Below are positions 1-14,300 of a stretch of 64,000 nucleotides of DNA, piece by piece. A model generated the notes under the pieces. That model had not been told where the DNA came from and made no database searches. It saw only the letters and a list, made by a program, of their open reading frames with translations. Every line of letters starts with the position of its first letter. Position 1 is the stretch's first letter. Both the position numbers and the translations under genes were made by a program. Origin of the DNA: Hofstenia miamia (taxonomy: Eukaryota > Xenacoelomorpha > Acoela); the NCBI GenBank assembly GCA_004352715.1, contig SCFE01000031.1:216108-280107 (forward strand). The letters are read 5' to 3'.

Positions 1-2387
1 AACAACTAAATAAACCTTAGCCAATTCAACATCCCTAAAAGTGATATTTTCATAATCTGGTTACATTTTAAACGCTAGCACAGTTGCAATGTAGAGAAAT
101 GGAAAAAAACTACTTAGAAAACGCCACCTTGGAACTTTTCAGCACTTACACGCATTAAGTTTATGCTCTTAACATTTCTAATTAATTTTGATTGGATGCA
201 ACTTGCATCCGTTTAACATTTGATCAATCAAATGGTTGAAATTCCGAGTAAAATAATTGTTTACTTGAATATGTATTCTTCAAAAACAATGACAGCAGAT
301 GTGTTTTGCACCGCTAAGATTATAACCAAATGTACGTTGTAACCACAAGCATTCAGTAAAAAATCAACTTAAAGAAATAGCGACAATGCGAGTGTTAAAG
401 CATGGTGATATTTTTTCCATTGTTAATTAGCGTCTTAAAATATGATCAAATAGGCTACCATTATTATAAATACTGTTTGCAAACCAGAATAAATTACATT
501 TACTGAAAAAATTAGTAAATAACAAAAACAATAGCACTTAAATTAACAAAGTTAAGCCCACACACTTGACATCATTATATATTGATTTTACAAGATTGCA
601 AAAAATATATTCATCACAACATTTTAGTCATAGCGATTTCCGAATTACTTACGGAACTAGTTAACCATAATAATTGTGAGTGGTGATAGAATAGGCCTCC
701 TTTTAAAAAAATGAAAACTTATTTGGTCAAATAAAAATTAAGTCGCAGAACATGATCAATATCATATAGATAACATTCTTTGAAAAGTTGAAATAAGAAT
801 TGTAGAAGAACAATCTCCGATTTAATTAAATATTTAAGAAGCAAAAAATTCAAATCTCCCAAATTTAAACTTCCACTAGTAAACAGAGATTAACTCATCT
901 TATTTTATATAAATGTAACTAAAGTTAAGACTGACAGAAGTGATTCTCGAACGTAATAAACCACGATTGCTAATTTCCTGCTCCTGCTAAGAAGCTCGCA
1001 TGCGGCATTTTATTAAAATCTGTATTGACAGGTAAAAGATATAAGCAATCACTAATTTAGCCTCGTCTTAATGACATTTAGGAGTTGGAACTCATTCACA
1101 ATATCCAGACATAAATTGCGATTCCGGAGGGCATGGGTCTGCATCGATTCCACAGTACATTGGATTATACGAAACTCAATTATCAAACGCAATCAACTTC
1201 TCCTATACAACGGACGATCGATATTACTTTACCAATTTTAATAAAAAATTTAATTCAAAATAAATTACAATTATAGAAATAAAATTTAATTATATATAAG
1301 GAACTACAGACACTAGTTGGCGCATTATAATATATTATTAACTGCATTTATTTTATCACACAGCATCAAGCACTCATCTTGAAAATCCACAACCTGAAGT
1401 CCCCCGGAAATGTACAACATTCAAAATTGGATCTCAACTAGATAAAATGCTTTGGAGGACAAAATTATCTATCGATTTGTACTAATAGGCCTGTAAATAT
1501 ATTCATAAATTTCTCTAATTCTGGTGCCAAAAATTCATAAATTGCAGGTGATATCTTATATATTTTGTAATACTTTCCATTTCCGAATTGATATATACAG
1601 TGGGTTTTTTATTGAAATCAATTTCTGCTGTGTTCTCAAGCAATAACCCCACTCACTGAAAAATTGGCTTATATACTCATTGCATACAGGCGCCTGCAAA
1701 TCATCACACAAATTTCATCCAATATACGAGACAGCTAAACGTTCCCATTGAAAACAGATCTTGAGTGGAGCTATTGTGTAAAACAGCCAATTTTTAATGC
1801 AGATGTATGTCAATGGCGGATAATACTTTCTTAGCCAAGTAAAATGGAAATTTTAAAAATTACTAATCAATTCCACAAATGTCACTCTTTTCAAAATCGC
1901 ATGACATGTGTCTGTCAAAAAGATTACTAAACATTGCAAAAATTGCTCTTACCCAATACTAATAAGAACGTTGACCTGAATGTACAGCGGCACAACTAGC
2001 AGAAATCGATGGGGTTAGGGTTGTTAATGACGGAATCTGGAAACCAGGGAGTTTCGAAATTTATTCGGGATTATGAAATAATACAGACTAAGCTAGTCTG
2101 TAGGAATAATATTCTTACAATATTTCCAGAAATTAATATTTATATAATTAGCAGCTGCGAATTCTAATAATTCATCGAGTTACAAAACCTTTTCTAAAAA
2201 AGATGTAGGAAGCACCTGTGAATTGTGTTTAAAATTTTGGGTGCCGCTCATACATGCCGTCCAAAATTTATCTGTAAATGTTTTGCTAGGTTCGGGGATA
2301 GCGGATAAGGCATCCCTTAGAATTCGCAATACTAAAAATATTCTTCTCTAAGAAAAAGTCAATAGCAAATATCCAGTAATTTTACTA
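1..2387. other. AT-rich non-coding DNA, no gene seen
   Basis: No reading frame here has protein-like composition and I recognise no repeat or RNA gene. If the ERR gene at 24.4 kb continues leftwards on the minus strand, this stretch is part of its intron or lies beyond it. Confidence 0.5.
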
Positions 2388-2720
2388 AGTAGTGAGATCA
2401 CATTTAATTGAAAAATTTACAATTGATATTCAGAAATTTACAATTCATATTCAAAAATTTGCATTTCACATTCAAAAATTTAGATTTCATATTCAGATTT
2501 TTGCATTTAATATTCATAATCATTTAATACTTGTCGCTCCTCCTCGGTAAAAAACTCTTCAATTACAATTGCTATAATAGGTTAGAATATGGGGAATACA
2601 TGTATGGAATTATTTTCGAATTTTGAATATAAATGTGCATTTCTGAATATGACATTATTTTTGAATATCAAATGCAAATGTCTCAATATGAATTGTAAAT
2701 TTTTGACTAGATCACTATTC
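2388..2720. repeat. Foldback-like element with 21-bp subrepeats in inverted arms
   Basis: The left arm (2410-2516) is five tandem units of about 21 bp of the type aaaatttacaattcatattca. The right arm (2624-2704) carries about four units of the same motif in reverse complement. A loop of about 100 bp (2517-2620) separates them. The outer edges also pair: tagtgagatca at 2390-2400 against the complement of atcactattc at 2711-2720, followed in both arms by aaaaatttacaatt. No coding capacity is visible. The structure resembles a foldback element or a MITE with subterminal repeats. No target duplication is clear and the superfamily is unknown. Confidence 0.6.
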
Positions 2721-5700
2721 AGCAATTCATTCAATTCTTTGGGAAGAACTAGGTGTTAAATGAATGGGAAAACGTATGTGGGAATGGATGAAATCAGTGT
2801 GGTATGTTATGTGGCTTATACAGACTGTATACCTGTATTTCAAAAGAAAATCTTCAAAGTTTAATAATTTAATCAAACCCTAACACATTACAAAGCACAA
2901 GACTAAGATGTGTAAAGCTCATTTAATGCTTTTTAATAGATCTTTAAAAATTCCTAGAGAAAAATATATTTCATTGCAGCTTTACAACATCATGGGCCTC
3001 CTATGCAGGACATTCATGTATAGCAATTTATATGTAATTCCAGGATATCTTGGTACTGAAAATTTAGTGCAAATTTCACTAAGATTTAAACATTAATATA
3101 AATAAGCCTTCGCCTAGACCTTACCTGCTCAAGCTCACCCTAGAAAAAATTGAAAAACATTTGAGTTTGGCATAACACTAGAAATATATATATTCAGAAT
3201 ACAAAGGGCACTCAATAATTTTGAATTTCCAAAAATGAAATTCAATAAAACTTGATTTTTAAATTATTGGCCAAAAGTGATATTGCTTGTCTTCTTGGAA
3301 TTAAGTAGCTGGAAAATCCAAGTGAAGTTCACAAAACGATGCTTACGTAATTAGATACAAGAGCGTAATTGAAAATCTTTTAATGAAGTACCGTTAAAGC
3401 GTAATTTAATCAAAACGAAAACATCCTTTGATTCCAATATTCAGTAATTGATGCAAATTTGCGACGAAAAGGACAGTTGCGAGCAAGAAATGGTTTTAAA
3501 GCGTAAACGTCGCACTTAGCTATAAAGTTTGTGTTCCTCAGATTAAAGAACGAATTTCCAAAGGAGAAACGTACTTTTAATTTAAATTGATTTACGCGGA
3601 TTGAGGATAAAATTAAAATTCCCATGAAAATTCCACGTGGATTTTTACAATTTGCTGAAAACTATTTGGATTCCACATCCAACAACTATACTTTACAAAT
3701 ATATCATTTAGCCACGGTATTAAATGAAACAGGCCTGTTGAAGTCAACAAACGTAAAAAAGGTAATCGCAGTCGAACTTAGTTATGATGTGACGGTTTAT
3801 TTAGTATTCGAAGTAAAATACGCTTACATATGCGCGAAATATTTTAACACTGAATAAAATTAAACATAGCATTTATTACGCAAACATAACATAAGCAAAA
3901 TGTAGAAGATAGCAATCAAAATTTAAAAACGATAATATTGAGAGGCAAGGTTGCTGTGGATCGAATATTTTCAGAGCCCTATCCAATCCACAAAAATATA
4001 AATGAGTCGATCCACAAATGATCCCTATACGCAGAAGTTTAGGCAGCTGATCCACTCAAATTGAAAATTACTTTGCAATACAAAAGCCTAATTTCAAATG
4101 GGACATTTTATATATTTAAGCGAAGCCTAATATTTTATTTTTATTATTATACTAAACATGTAATTTTCTAACATAGTGATTGGTACACGCGCATATGATT
4201 GTCAGATGTGTGCAACAAAATAGTTGCAAGTTTATTTATATTGTTTTTTAAGCTATTTTACTTAAAATTTTACCATAAGAATGAATAAATATATTTGTTT
4301 TCCTGTATTTTTTATCTACAATGATGAATGGAAAGGATATCCATAAAATATATCTATCCATGGATATCCATGAATCGGATCGATCCATATTTACATCCAA
4401 ATAAACGGCAACTATAGGATGTTCAGTCAACCTCTTTTCAATCGTATTTTAAAAACAATAATTCGACTGTCAAGGAATGCTTTAGATACGCGCATCAAAC
4501 CGCCAAATCAGTCTCATGAGAAATATGTTAGGAACCTTTCAATCGATGATTAATAACATCGTTATGTGTTTTCCAATTATTAGTTCAATTCACTCAAACT
4601 TGATGGAAGTGAAAACAGAGGTGCACTGATAAAAATGAAATAAAATTAAAATAAAGGTAAGACAGTTTGAAATATCAAATTCCAAGGTTACGCAAGATAA
4701 ATTATCCCTATCAAGCAAATGCCCAATTACATTTAAATTATCTTACTCCGCATCTCAGTTTATATGATGTGAATATAAACGATCAGTTTATTGCAGTTAG
4801 ATGGAGATGAATTACAGCGTTTTTCTAGTATTTAACGATAGTAGTGCGCCTACAATGGAAATAAAACGTAAATAAGCCAGAGGATATGCATCTGGTGAAA
4901 GCTTTCACAACTTTACGGACAATAAAAGTCGGCAATACAATAGGAACGAATCTCACAAACTGTAAATGTAATTTGTAATTCCCAGAAATTGCACCTTTGC
5001 AATTCAGTATAAATTTAATTAATACAAAATGAATTCAGGCTAGGAAATCGAACTTTTAAACGAAGCTCGTAAATAAGTCACAAGATCATAATATTGAGAA
5101 ATAGCAATGTTGGCCAAAATAAAAGTTACGCCGTGAGGCCACATGGGACTATGCAACAAGTACATTGCATAGTCATGGTAATGGGACCGGATTTGGTTTA
5201 AATCCCATGCGATTAAATGGGATTGGAATAAGCAAAGTTTTGTTCCCCGATAACTAGTACAAATTATTAAATTATCTACTAAGTGACCAAGTTTATATAA
5301 ACAGACTTTTGCTTGGTAGGCACTAATGTCCAGCAACCTTGTAATTTAAGGTAATGATTTTCCTTCAAACACCTCGTCGTCTAATTTTTCTTATCCAAAA
5401 ATTTTTTTGCAAATTCAATATTCGCGGATTTAGTGCTGATCTGAGCTCATGACAATTTATACGAATATTTAACAAGAAAGACATTTAGATAAATCGTAGT
5501 CGACATTCTATAATTTGAAAAACTAAGAAATTTTTGGAATTTGTAGAACGAGAAACTGCAAATAGTTGTCATTAAACATCGATCAATAATTTCCTGAATT
5601 TAAAAAGTGTATAGTACACACTACAACGCGGTAATTATGTGAAAGATTTGTCATTAAGAAATTATTTGTACATTTACGTGTTTTTCACTTATATGCATAT

Positions 5701-7477
5701 ATAAGTAGGAAAAATGTTGGTGGTGCGGTGCCGTAAGATAAAACCAATTGCACTGCGACGCGGTTTCAAAACACGTGCGGTGCGGTAGCAGCAGGGGTAT
5801 GCAATAAATTATTTTTAAAATAATTTATATAAAATGTATTTTCTTTTCACAATAATTGTGTCATTCTCAGCAGTGCCAGTAAATAGATACCTCCAACATT
5901 AAATGTTGCCGAAAGAAAATTGTGCAATGTCAAATGTGTATTTACGGATTACTGAACAAAATTACCGCAATAAATCTAGAGAGCCAGATATTTCTCCAGA
6001 CAGACAAAGGATTCGGGGTCATTAAAACTATCAAAGAATTTGGTATTCAAGATTTGGAATATAATTTCATCAAGAAATATTTTCTTGCTAATTAGCAATA
6101 TCCGGAAAATACTTTTAACAATTTACTTTGAAGTCAGAAATATTCAAAAATATATTTTTTGATAACATATTATTGCAATACAATATTACAAGCAGTGTGT
6201 AGCGGCATCAAATTCGTGAACCGCCCACATCTCTACTCTAACACTAATACACCGCCTAAACGTACATATCCATATATTTTATTGTGAAAGTTATTCAGCA
6301 ATGAACGATTCATTAAAAATGCAAACGAATGATAAAACCTTTTGAAGTATTATGGTAACTGGAAATCATTGCCACCGTGTTTCCTATGCATAGAGCTTCT
6401 AAACATTTTGAAAATTTTGTAGGACAACGGCCTTCATCAGTATGAGACAAATCATTCACAAGGTCATCTGGAACCCGCAATTATAACAATAGCAAAGAAG
6501 GTTTTTGTTATATTTCAAATTTTTTTGTATTTCTTCTCTATAGCCAAAGTATAGGTGCAAGAATATATATTAGAATATGAGATAATATTTTTTAAAGACT
6601 TTTTGAAATTATATTTAGAATTCGTCTTATCCTTTCAAACTAACTTTGAAGTTTGAGATTTTGATAACATCTCAAAAATTGTATGGTAATTTTGCAAAAA
6701 CCAAGTAACTATTTCGCTTAAGACTAATGACAATGGAGATAGCACTTTTGATATAAAAACAAGGGAGGTAAATATACATTTAATTAATCTAATGTTGTTA
6801 TCAACGATACAGTATTTAATTCAGCATACAATAAAGTATGGTTAAAGAAATGTGAAAGATGGAGATGATCCATCGTTGCATGTGAACTACGCCATGTTTT
6901 TCATTAAATCATCTTATCATTATGACTATAGAAATCAATCCATATAAAGAACTTGAGGTTACTTCGAGCCATCTTAGCTTTGGGTCCAAAATTTCAACAC
7001 ATTTGCAAATGAAGTGTACGATTTGAGAAATAATTAAATAAAATTAAATTGTACTGAAATTGTTACGAGTCATCTGAAACGGCTAGATTTAATAGTTCAA
7101 ACACGTGTTGCGTTAACAATCCGTAATGTAAATGTGCTATAACGGATTCCAATAAATTTTCGAGTGACTGGTAGAGAATACTTGGTTTAAATAAATAATC
7201 CTCTTACGTAGCAGAGATTGATGCAACTCAAGTTGAATAAAGAAAGGTAAAATGTGATGAGGCAAGTGAAACCCGAACTAAAACTAAAATTGTGCAAAAT
7301 TATCAAGTTGCAAATTTAACAGTTTCTTAATCATATGCATTACACTAGTGCCTATTCCATTTATTAAAGCCAATGCCTTCCATAGTTGATTAATTTCTTG
7401 GCTACAGCAAACTCGAAAGTCTTGAACTTCAATAACCATATAATATTGTTAAGTACATAGTAATCAAAGGTATTATA
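2721..7477. other. AT-rich non-coding DNA, no gene seen
   Basis: Reading frames are short and have the low-complexity composition expected by chance. Two small word clusters stand out: repeated GATCCAC-like words at about 3958-4065, and GGATATCCAT repeated with a local palindrome at about 4337-4390. A GC-richer patch with repeated gtgcggtgc words lies at about 5720-5800. I cannot assign any of them to a known element. Confidence 0.45.
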
Positions 7478-7765
7478 CCATATCCTATAAATCTTTAAAG
7501 AAATTTAGTAGATGTAGTTTTTAATTTGGAAGCTAATGAACTAGGTTCGAAGTCGATCCAAGCATTATTCACTGAGATAAAGATTATTCCCCAAAATATA
7601 GGATCATGCCGGTATAGTGGGTTGTTAAAGGAAATTTCAAAATAAAAACAAATAAGTAATCCATATCCTATGCATCTTTAAAGGACTTTAGTAAATGTAG
7701 TTTTTAATTTGGGAGCTAATGAACTAGGTGTGAAGTTGATCCAAGCATTTTTGCTGAGAAATTAC
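7478..7765 (+). repeat. Direct duplication of about 100 bp, offset 183 bp
   Basis: The segment starting at 7478 (ccatatcctataaatcttta) recurs at 7661 (ccatatcctatgcatcttta). The similarity continues for about 100 bp through gtagtttttaattt, agctaatgaactaggt and gatccaagcatt. The copies differ at scattered bases, so this is an old local duplication or two members of a dispersed repeat. No coding content. Confidence 0.65.
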
Positions 7766-7943
7766 AAACGACGAATATTTGTGAAAACCAGCAAAAAAAT
7801 TTTTTTTCATTATAAATTTTTAGACCCATTAATCAAGTAGGATATATTGTTGAGAGGGTACTTAAATACACTAACTGAAAAAATTCGAAAATTTTGCATT
7901 CTCCTCAATTTTAAACCCCAAAAAGGCGATTCGTCGTTTGTAA
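7762..7943. repeat. Perfect 15-bp inverted repeat beside the assembly gap
   Basis: ttacaaacgacgaat at 7762-7776 is matched by its exact complement attcgtcgtttgtaa at 7929-7943, 152 bp apart. The right copy ends 12 bp before the run of N. It may be a hairpin or part of an element whose remainder is hidden in the gap. Confidence 0.5.
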
Positions 7944-7955
7944 CAGTCATTTTTT

Positions 7956-8307
7956 NNNNNNNNNNNNNNNNNNNNNNNNNNNNNNNNNNNNNNNNNNNNN
8001 NNNNNNNNNNNNNNNNNNNNNNNNNNNNNNNNNNNNNNNNNNNNNNNNNNNNNNNNNNNNNNNNNNNNNNNNNNNNNNNNNNNNNNNNNNNNNNNNNNNN
8101 NNNNNNNNNNNNNNNNNNNNNNNNNNNNNNNNNNNNNNNNNNNNNNNNNNNNNNNNNNNNNNNNNNNNNNNNNNNNNNNNNNNNNNNNNNNNNNNNNNNN
8201 NNNNNNNNNNNNNNNNNNNNNNNNNNNNNNNNNNNNNNNNNNNNNNNNNNNNNNNNNNNNNNNNNNNNNNNNNNNNNNNNNNNNNNNNNNNNNNNNNNNN
8301 NNNNNNN
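7956..8307. other. Assembly gap, 352 N
   Basis: A run of undetermined bases. Reading frames that appear to cross it are artefacts. A small exon or a repeat could be hidden here. Confidence 0.99.
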
Positions 8308-11300
8308 AAATGATCCCCAGTCCTGTCCATTTTTCTATGTTAACAGGAGTTGAAGTCATAGATATACCTGCGCAAGTCTGTAATTGGACTGAGGTATTGG
8401 AAAAATTGGGCTAAAATTGATAAGTTAGACTACATTTGTAGTTAAGGCTATATAATTTCTTAAAGGTTTAGAAAATATACATTAGTATCATATACTCTTG
8501 AAAAACTGAATTTAGAATTTTTAATTCAATGCGTAGATTTATCAAGCCGCAAAATTGTACAACATTTCTAAAAATAGTTTCATAAATACACTATATTTAT
8601 ATATAAATACAGTATATATATATATATATATCGTATTGGGAATAAATACAAAAGTATTCGAAGATAAATTATATAAAATTTGCTAAATTGTAGAACATGA
8701 ATTTACAGGAATTGTGCTAGCCACATGAATGGCCAGATTCAATAGTTCAAACACATGTTACACTTTAATAAATTAAAATTGATATGTAATACAAAATATA
8801 AGTGATTACAACCAATAACCGACTGCAGACAGAGAAAACACGAAATATAAGTAGCCTCAATTATAAAATAGTTTGTGAATTAAATACATGTCTGGCGCAG
8901 TGAGTTAGTGATTGATGCGTTTCACTCAAAGTGTATTTTACAATTATGCACACGATCATATCTAGACGAATATATGTGACGATGAAAAGCATTCATAATT
9001 ATTTCTACAAGAAAACCCTCCAGACTACAATTTCAAAATACAGATTATATATATATATAATAACAGGCTGTTTGCAGTTAGTTCTGTTTTGAATAAAAAA
9101 TATGGGCTATTTTAATTACTTCTTTTACTATAAGTGAATGTATTCGTACTTCTTTCCAAAGAAGACAGTACAGTTGAAATACTCTTTGAACTAGACTTTC
9201 TGTATACATCAATTAAATAAGTCTGATCTTACACGATGTAAAGTGAAATTGCAGATCTTTTGATACTGTTGCTCTTGCCTATGCTCGTCTCAAAATACTA
9301 TAAAACTTTTAAATGTCTAAGCACTAACTTCAAATAGATCGAAGATTACCAAGAATGTGTTAAATATTCTTCCGACAAATTACATGCGAAGACCCCTAAC
9401 ATGCCTACAAATATATGCCTATAAAATAACTGACATTTGAATAGATCAGACAAAACAACTTGTAGAGAAAGAAATCTATAATAGCTATCGAAATTCATTT
9501 AACGTTATCTTTTCATGTGATATGTGCCTTAGGCTGTTTTCTAAAAACGAGCACGGCTTATTTGCTTGATTGATTTCGTAATTATGCAATACATTCAATA
9601 AAAAAGACTATTAACAAATACGTTTTTATGACACCAGATTTATGAATATTTATGTCCATGTCTGATACTCTTACTTATCCAGACGAGCGCGTCTAATCTT
9701 ATTGGTTAATTTTGGCAGACAAACTAAGCAGACATTTGAATCTATTTACAGAAATTAGATCAAAAGCAGAACTAAATGCCACGTCTAAATCAAAGTGAGG
9801 AAGGTTTGGGCGGGTACTACTCACGCATTAAGAAATGCAACGCCTATTAATAAGGATTTGTCAAGAAAGCATGCAAGTTCCAATAAAAATAGCCCTGAGA
9901 AATTAGCAATTTATCATTTTATCAACAATTCATCTATTGTATATATAAAATGACAGGAGGTGTTTATAAGCCTGGCACTCATTTTTTAAAGAAATTCAAA
10001 AATATTTCAAATATTTATCCTAAGTATTATAGTTATTTGACAGAAAAGCAATTAAAAACTGTTATAGTAATCGCAGTTTTGAAACGACCATTATATTTTT
10101 AATCAATAAATGAATAAACCAGGATCCATGTCATATTTTCAGAATACTACCAAATACTAACTCAATTATCGCGAATATATCAGAGGAAACATCTAAAATA
10201 AGAACAAAATCAAAATAACGTAAGCAATTATCAAAACCTAAAGCTTTTAACTTAAATCATTTCAACTTCTATAAAACAGAAAATGAATGACTGGAATGAT
10301 CAAAATTTAACATAACATTGATACCAAAGATGATGTTTATGGTATTGCCTTAGGAAACCATAACATTTATTTGCGGGTCATAATTTCCATATTTAAATTT
10401 GCATTATGTAAAATACAGTTAGAATGCATTATGAAATATTACCTCTTCCAAAAGAAAAATTTTTTCAGAATTTAGAATCAAGATTACGAGATTAGGTAAA
10501 TATACTGGCGTAGAAGCATATTGGCACAAACTAATTTATGGGCAATCCATAGTAGTTTCCAATGCAATTTTATTTATTTTGACAGCAAGATTTTAATTTG
10601 AAAAGGAATTGATAGGGCTTCAATTGGTGGCAAATTGCATTTTTTTCATAAATGACAATAGACGACAATTGTAGCAAACGTTTACACACTTAACGCGTTC
10701 AAACAAAATTATGTCGTTAACTGTCAGTCAAAGCATTGATTATAAACATGTTAGCAGACTTGTTTTGATATTTACTCAACATTATCTGTATAACTTAAGG
10801 AGCAAGAAAGTGAACAACAGTTGCCTAATTGTTATTCACTAATTGTGTACTCCTTAACAATAAAAATTTTCAAACTTAGTGTAAACATATATTTAGAAAT
10901 TTTTGCTAAATAAAGAATTTCTCAATTTAGATGCATACACAAAGAAATTTAAATAATTGCTGCTCAATGATTCCAAATCTGCAATTATTCAAATACCACT
11001 ATAAAGCCAGTTGATTTTGGCTGTTTCTAACAAAACGTGGCTGAAATTTAGAAGCGGCCGGGTACATAGTTTTAAGTTTACATGGAGAACCTCATAAATC
11101 AGTTCTATTTTCGCAAGATATGACCGAATTTTGCTAAATTGCAAATAGACATTCTTTCGATACTCTAAGGAAAAGTCTATTCAAACGGACCATTGCAAAA
11201 TATTATTTTGGATCGTACCTAATAATTTACTACTATTTTCACAAAAGACTGTCAGAAACGTCTCTACATAAACAGTATCAGGGAAAAGATTTAAGCAGCT

Positions 11301-14300
11301 TAACTATTGGTAAATAATATATTACCGTTTATTATGAATTTAAAAATAGAACAGTAAACAATGGAAAAGGTGTGTGAAATTAGTATAAAATGTAAAATCA
11401 ATTTTCCAAGAGAAGTGCATTTTAAAATGAAACAGCGCGTGATAATCTGAATCGATCGAGTTATCAGAATTCATAGGAAATCTTTGTTATGTTTGTCCAC
11501 CTGAGCGCCCATTAAAATCAATATTGACTTAAAATATTCGTGTGTTAAAATAGCGCATAGAATATTGAATTTGGCAAATTCAACTGAATTTACTAATGAC
11601 ACGTTGGCACTATTAATTACGGTTAGAAATTATGTGATTTTCTCACATTACAGTATTTAAATAGATACATTGCGATGATGGTTTTGAATTTAAATGAACA
11701 TCTAAATCAATATAAGTCATTAGAAGGAATTACACTAATTTTTATTTTCTAAATTTTTGAAAAATCGTGAAATATAAGGGTGGACAATTTATACAGGGTG
11801 GAACGGGTTAGAGGTAAGCCAACTTTCATTGATTTTTTCTTTGATGCCTTGTCGACTGCAGTTATGTCTACTTAGTTCGACATTCTTTGCTAAGCCAGTT
11901 TATGGGGCTTCATCGATAAAGTGAGACCTAATTAAGATTCTCAGAAATACTCAGGGTTTCAGATCGTTGTTCAAATATCAATCAAATCTAACATGTGTTG
12001 TCTTCAAAGAGCTGATGAACAGTTTCAGGAGTTTCCTGAAATGTGCCGTGCTTGAACGTGGTTTTCCAGATCATTTTTGATAGTGAATACATTTTGGTAT
12101 TCTTCTTGATGTCATTTGTTAGCTATACCTCAAACTCACAATAATGTCTTCATCACATACACTAGTCAAGTGTAGTGGATTTCATTTCAGTTAAGCCTAT
12201 TCTTTGAATATTTGGTCATGTAGAAATGTATATCGAGCGCGTGGGAAATCGATTTGACTGATTCCTGCATACTTTCCTGTGTAAATAACTGAATTTAGAT
12301 CTCGATTGAATTTAGAAAATGAATGCAGGTACACCTGCACAGAATAGTCTTCAAAAAACCAAGTAATGAGCCCGATGAAATTTAACAATTTTGTTTTCTG
12401 ATATTTGCTTAGTAAGTTCCAATTCCATAAACAAATACCTTAGTTATTATTTTAAATTAAAGAATTATATATCATAAATCGTTTGTATTCAAAAGAAAGC
12501 ATGTCAACAAAGAGGAAAAGTATGGGTGTATGGCCTATAAATTGAATCCCCGGTGGTAATATATTGAACGCGCATAATAGTTTATAGGTACCAATCGCTA
12601 AGTTAACAAACTGCAGGTACTCACAATTTGGAACAGGGACTAGCCAATTGTAGTTAGGGGTTCACAGTAAACCTCACAATACAATTTCAACCAGCCTTTG
12701 CCATTTTTAAACAATTTTAATGAATTTTAAATAATACTATGGGTTACTTAATAAGTAATCTATTATAATACCCTTTACAGAAAATCATCTATGTCCATCA
12801 ATAAACAATAAAAATGGTTAAAAACTCTTAAAAGATGTGACTGTATCAGCAGGGTTCTGTTTTAGAAAAAATAATTAAAAAATAATAAAAAAATTACAAA
12901 AACCATTTGAATCGAACTTTGAGAAAATGTTTACTCCCTTCTTACTTTTCGAGAACTTCTAGCACGTCAGTACACTAGGATGCTAAGAGAAGACAACAAC
13001 TTCGGTCAGCTGCTTAGTGAATATCCGAACTGGATTTTCGCAAAATATGCTAATACAATGGCGATTAAATCTTTCAAAGAGATATAAACCATTAAGAAAT
13101 TTTCAAAAACCACTAATTCTCTTTCCAGCTCCACAAGATTACATTATACTATTATAAGAATAATTATAGAAATGTGTCAAAAAACACTTTTGAAGTTTTT
13201 GATTATCAATATAAAGATAAGGTGTTAAGTAAACATTTACTGAGGTTTAAGTTTAGTGTTAATTGGTGACACTGCTTTCTAATTGTTTATATATGCAAGG
13301 AAGTCGGTGTTAAAAGAGAAATTTTTACTACTTTCATCGGTAAATCTCATGTATTAACAGAAGATGGTAGCTTATTTGCAAATCTCACAAACTGCTGTAA
13401 GTGTTAAATATCGTCCGTTTAAAGAAATGACTGGTCTCATTAAAGAGGTGCTGCACGAATTTGAAAGGATTATCATATTGTGGAAACACATCCCATTTGC
13501 CAGCTAGGGATGCTGCACACTACGACAGCTGACCGCGTCTTTCAAATGATGGAATTAAAGTTTATAGGCTGCAAAATATTTGCAAACCGGCCCTAAATTT
13601 TGAATCCGAGATGAGCTGTTGACCGGTAACAACAATAGCTAATACGAGCCAAATGGCTTTCGAACAAGTTTTGGCCAGAAATTTTTAATTGCATTGTATT
13701 TTTAAAATCTTACATGTATAATAATTTGGTGGGAAAATTAGAAGTTGAAATTTACGAAATTTACATGAATTGATCAAATATGATTCTTTCATTACGTTTC
13801 AAATATTTTACAGAAATAGAAAAAAATATTTGAATTTTCAAAACACTATCTTTTTTGTAAAATGAAAAGAAATGCATTAGTTTTAAGTACATTCAAAATG
13901 CATTCAATAAAATTTCTTCAATGAACAAATTTAATGGATGCCTTAAATGGAGTTGATTCACCAAAAATATTTTAGATGGGAAAGCTTCGGTCTTGTACTT
14001 TTCAAGAATTCATAGAAAGGTTCTACTAATCAAATCCCAATGGTAAAGTTTGGCAATCGCTGACAAATTTCCTTTAGAATCATTGTTCATCAATATCTTT
14101 ACACATCTGATGCAGGCTTGTTCAAAAGTTACTCTGAAAAAAAATTATCTTCGATAAGATTATCTCAATAACCTATTTTTGAGTATATTCTGTCCAATAA
14201 CCTTACAAATCAGATTATCAACTCGATAACATTTTAATGTTTTACTATAGCTGACGTTATTACCTAGGACACACGTTTTGCATTTTTTAAAGCACAATCT

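Noticed and set aside
7847-8359. Open frames of 127-168 codons crossing the N run
   Set aside because: They consist almost wholly of undetermined bases; no real coding sequence is shown.
11793-12400. A second mariner-type element starting TA-CAGGGTGGAAC
   Set aside because: Only one end resembles a terminal repeat; no partner end or transposase block was found.
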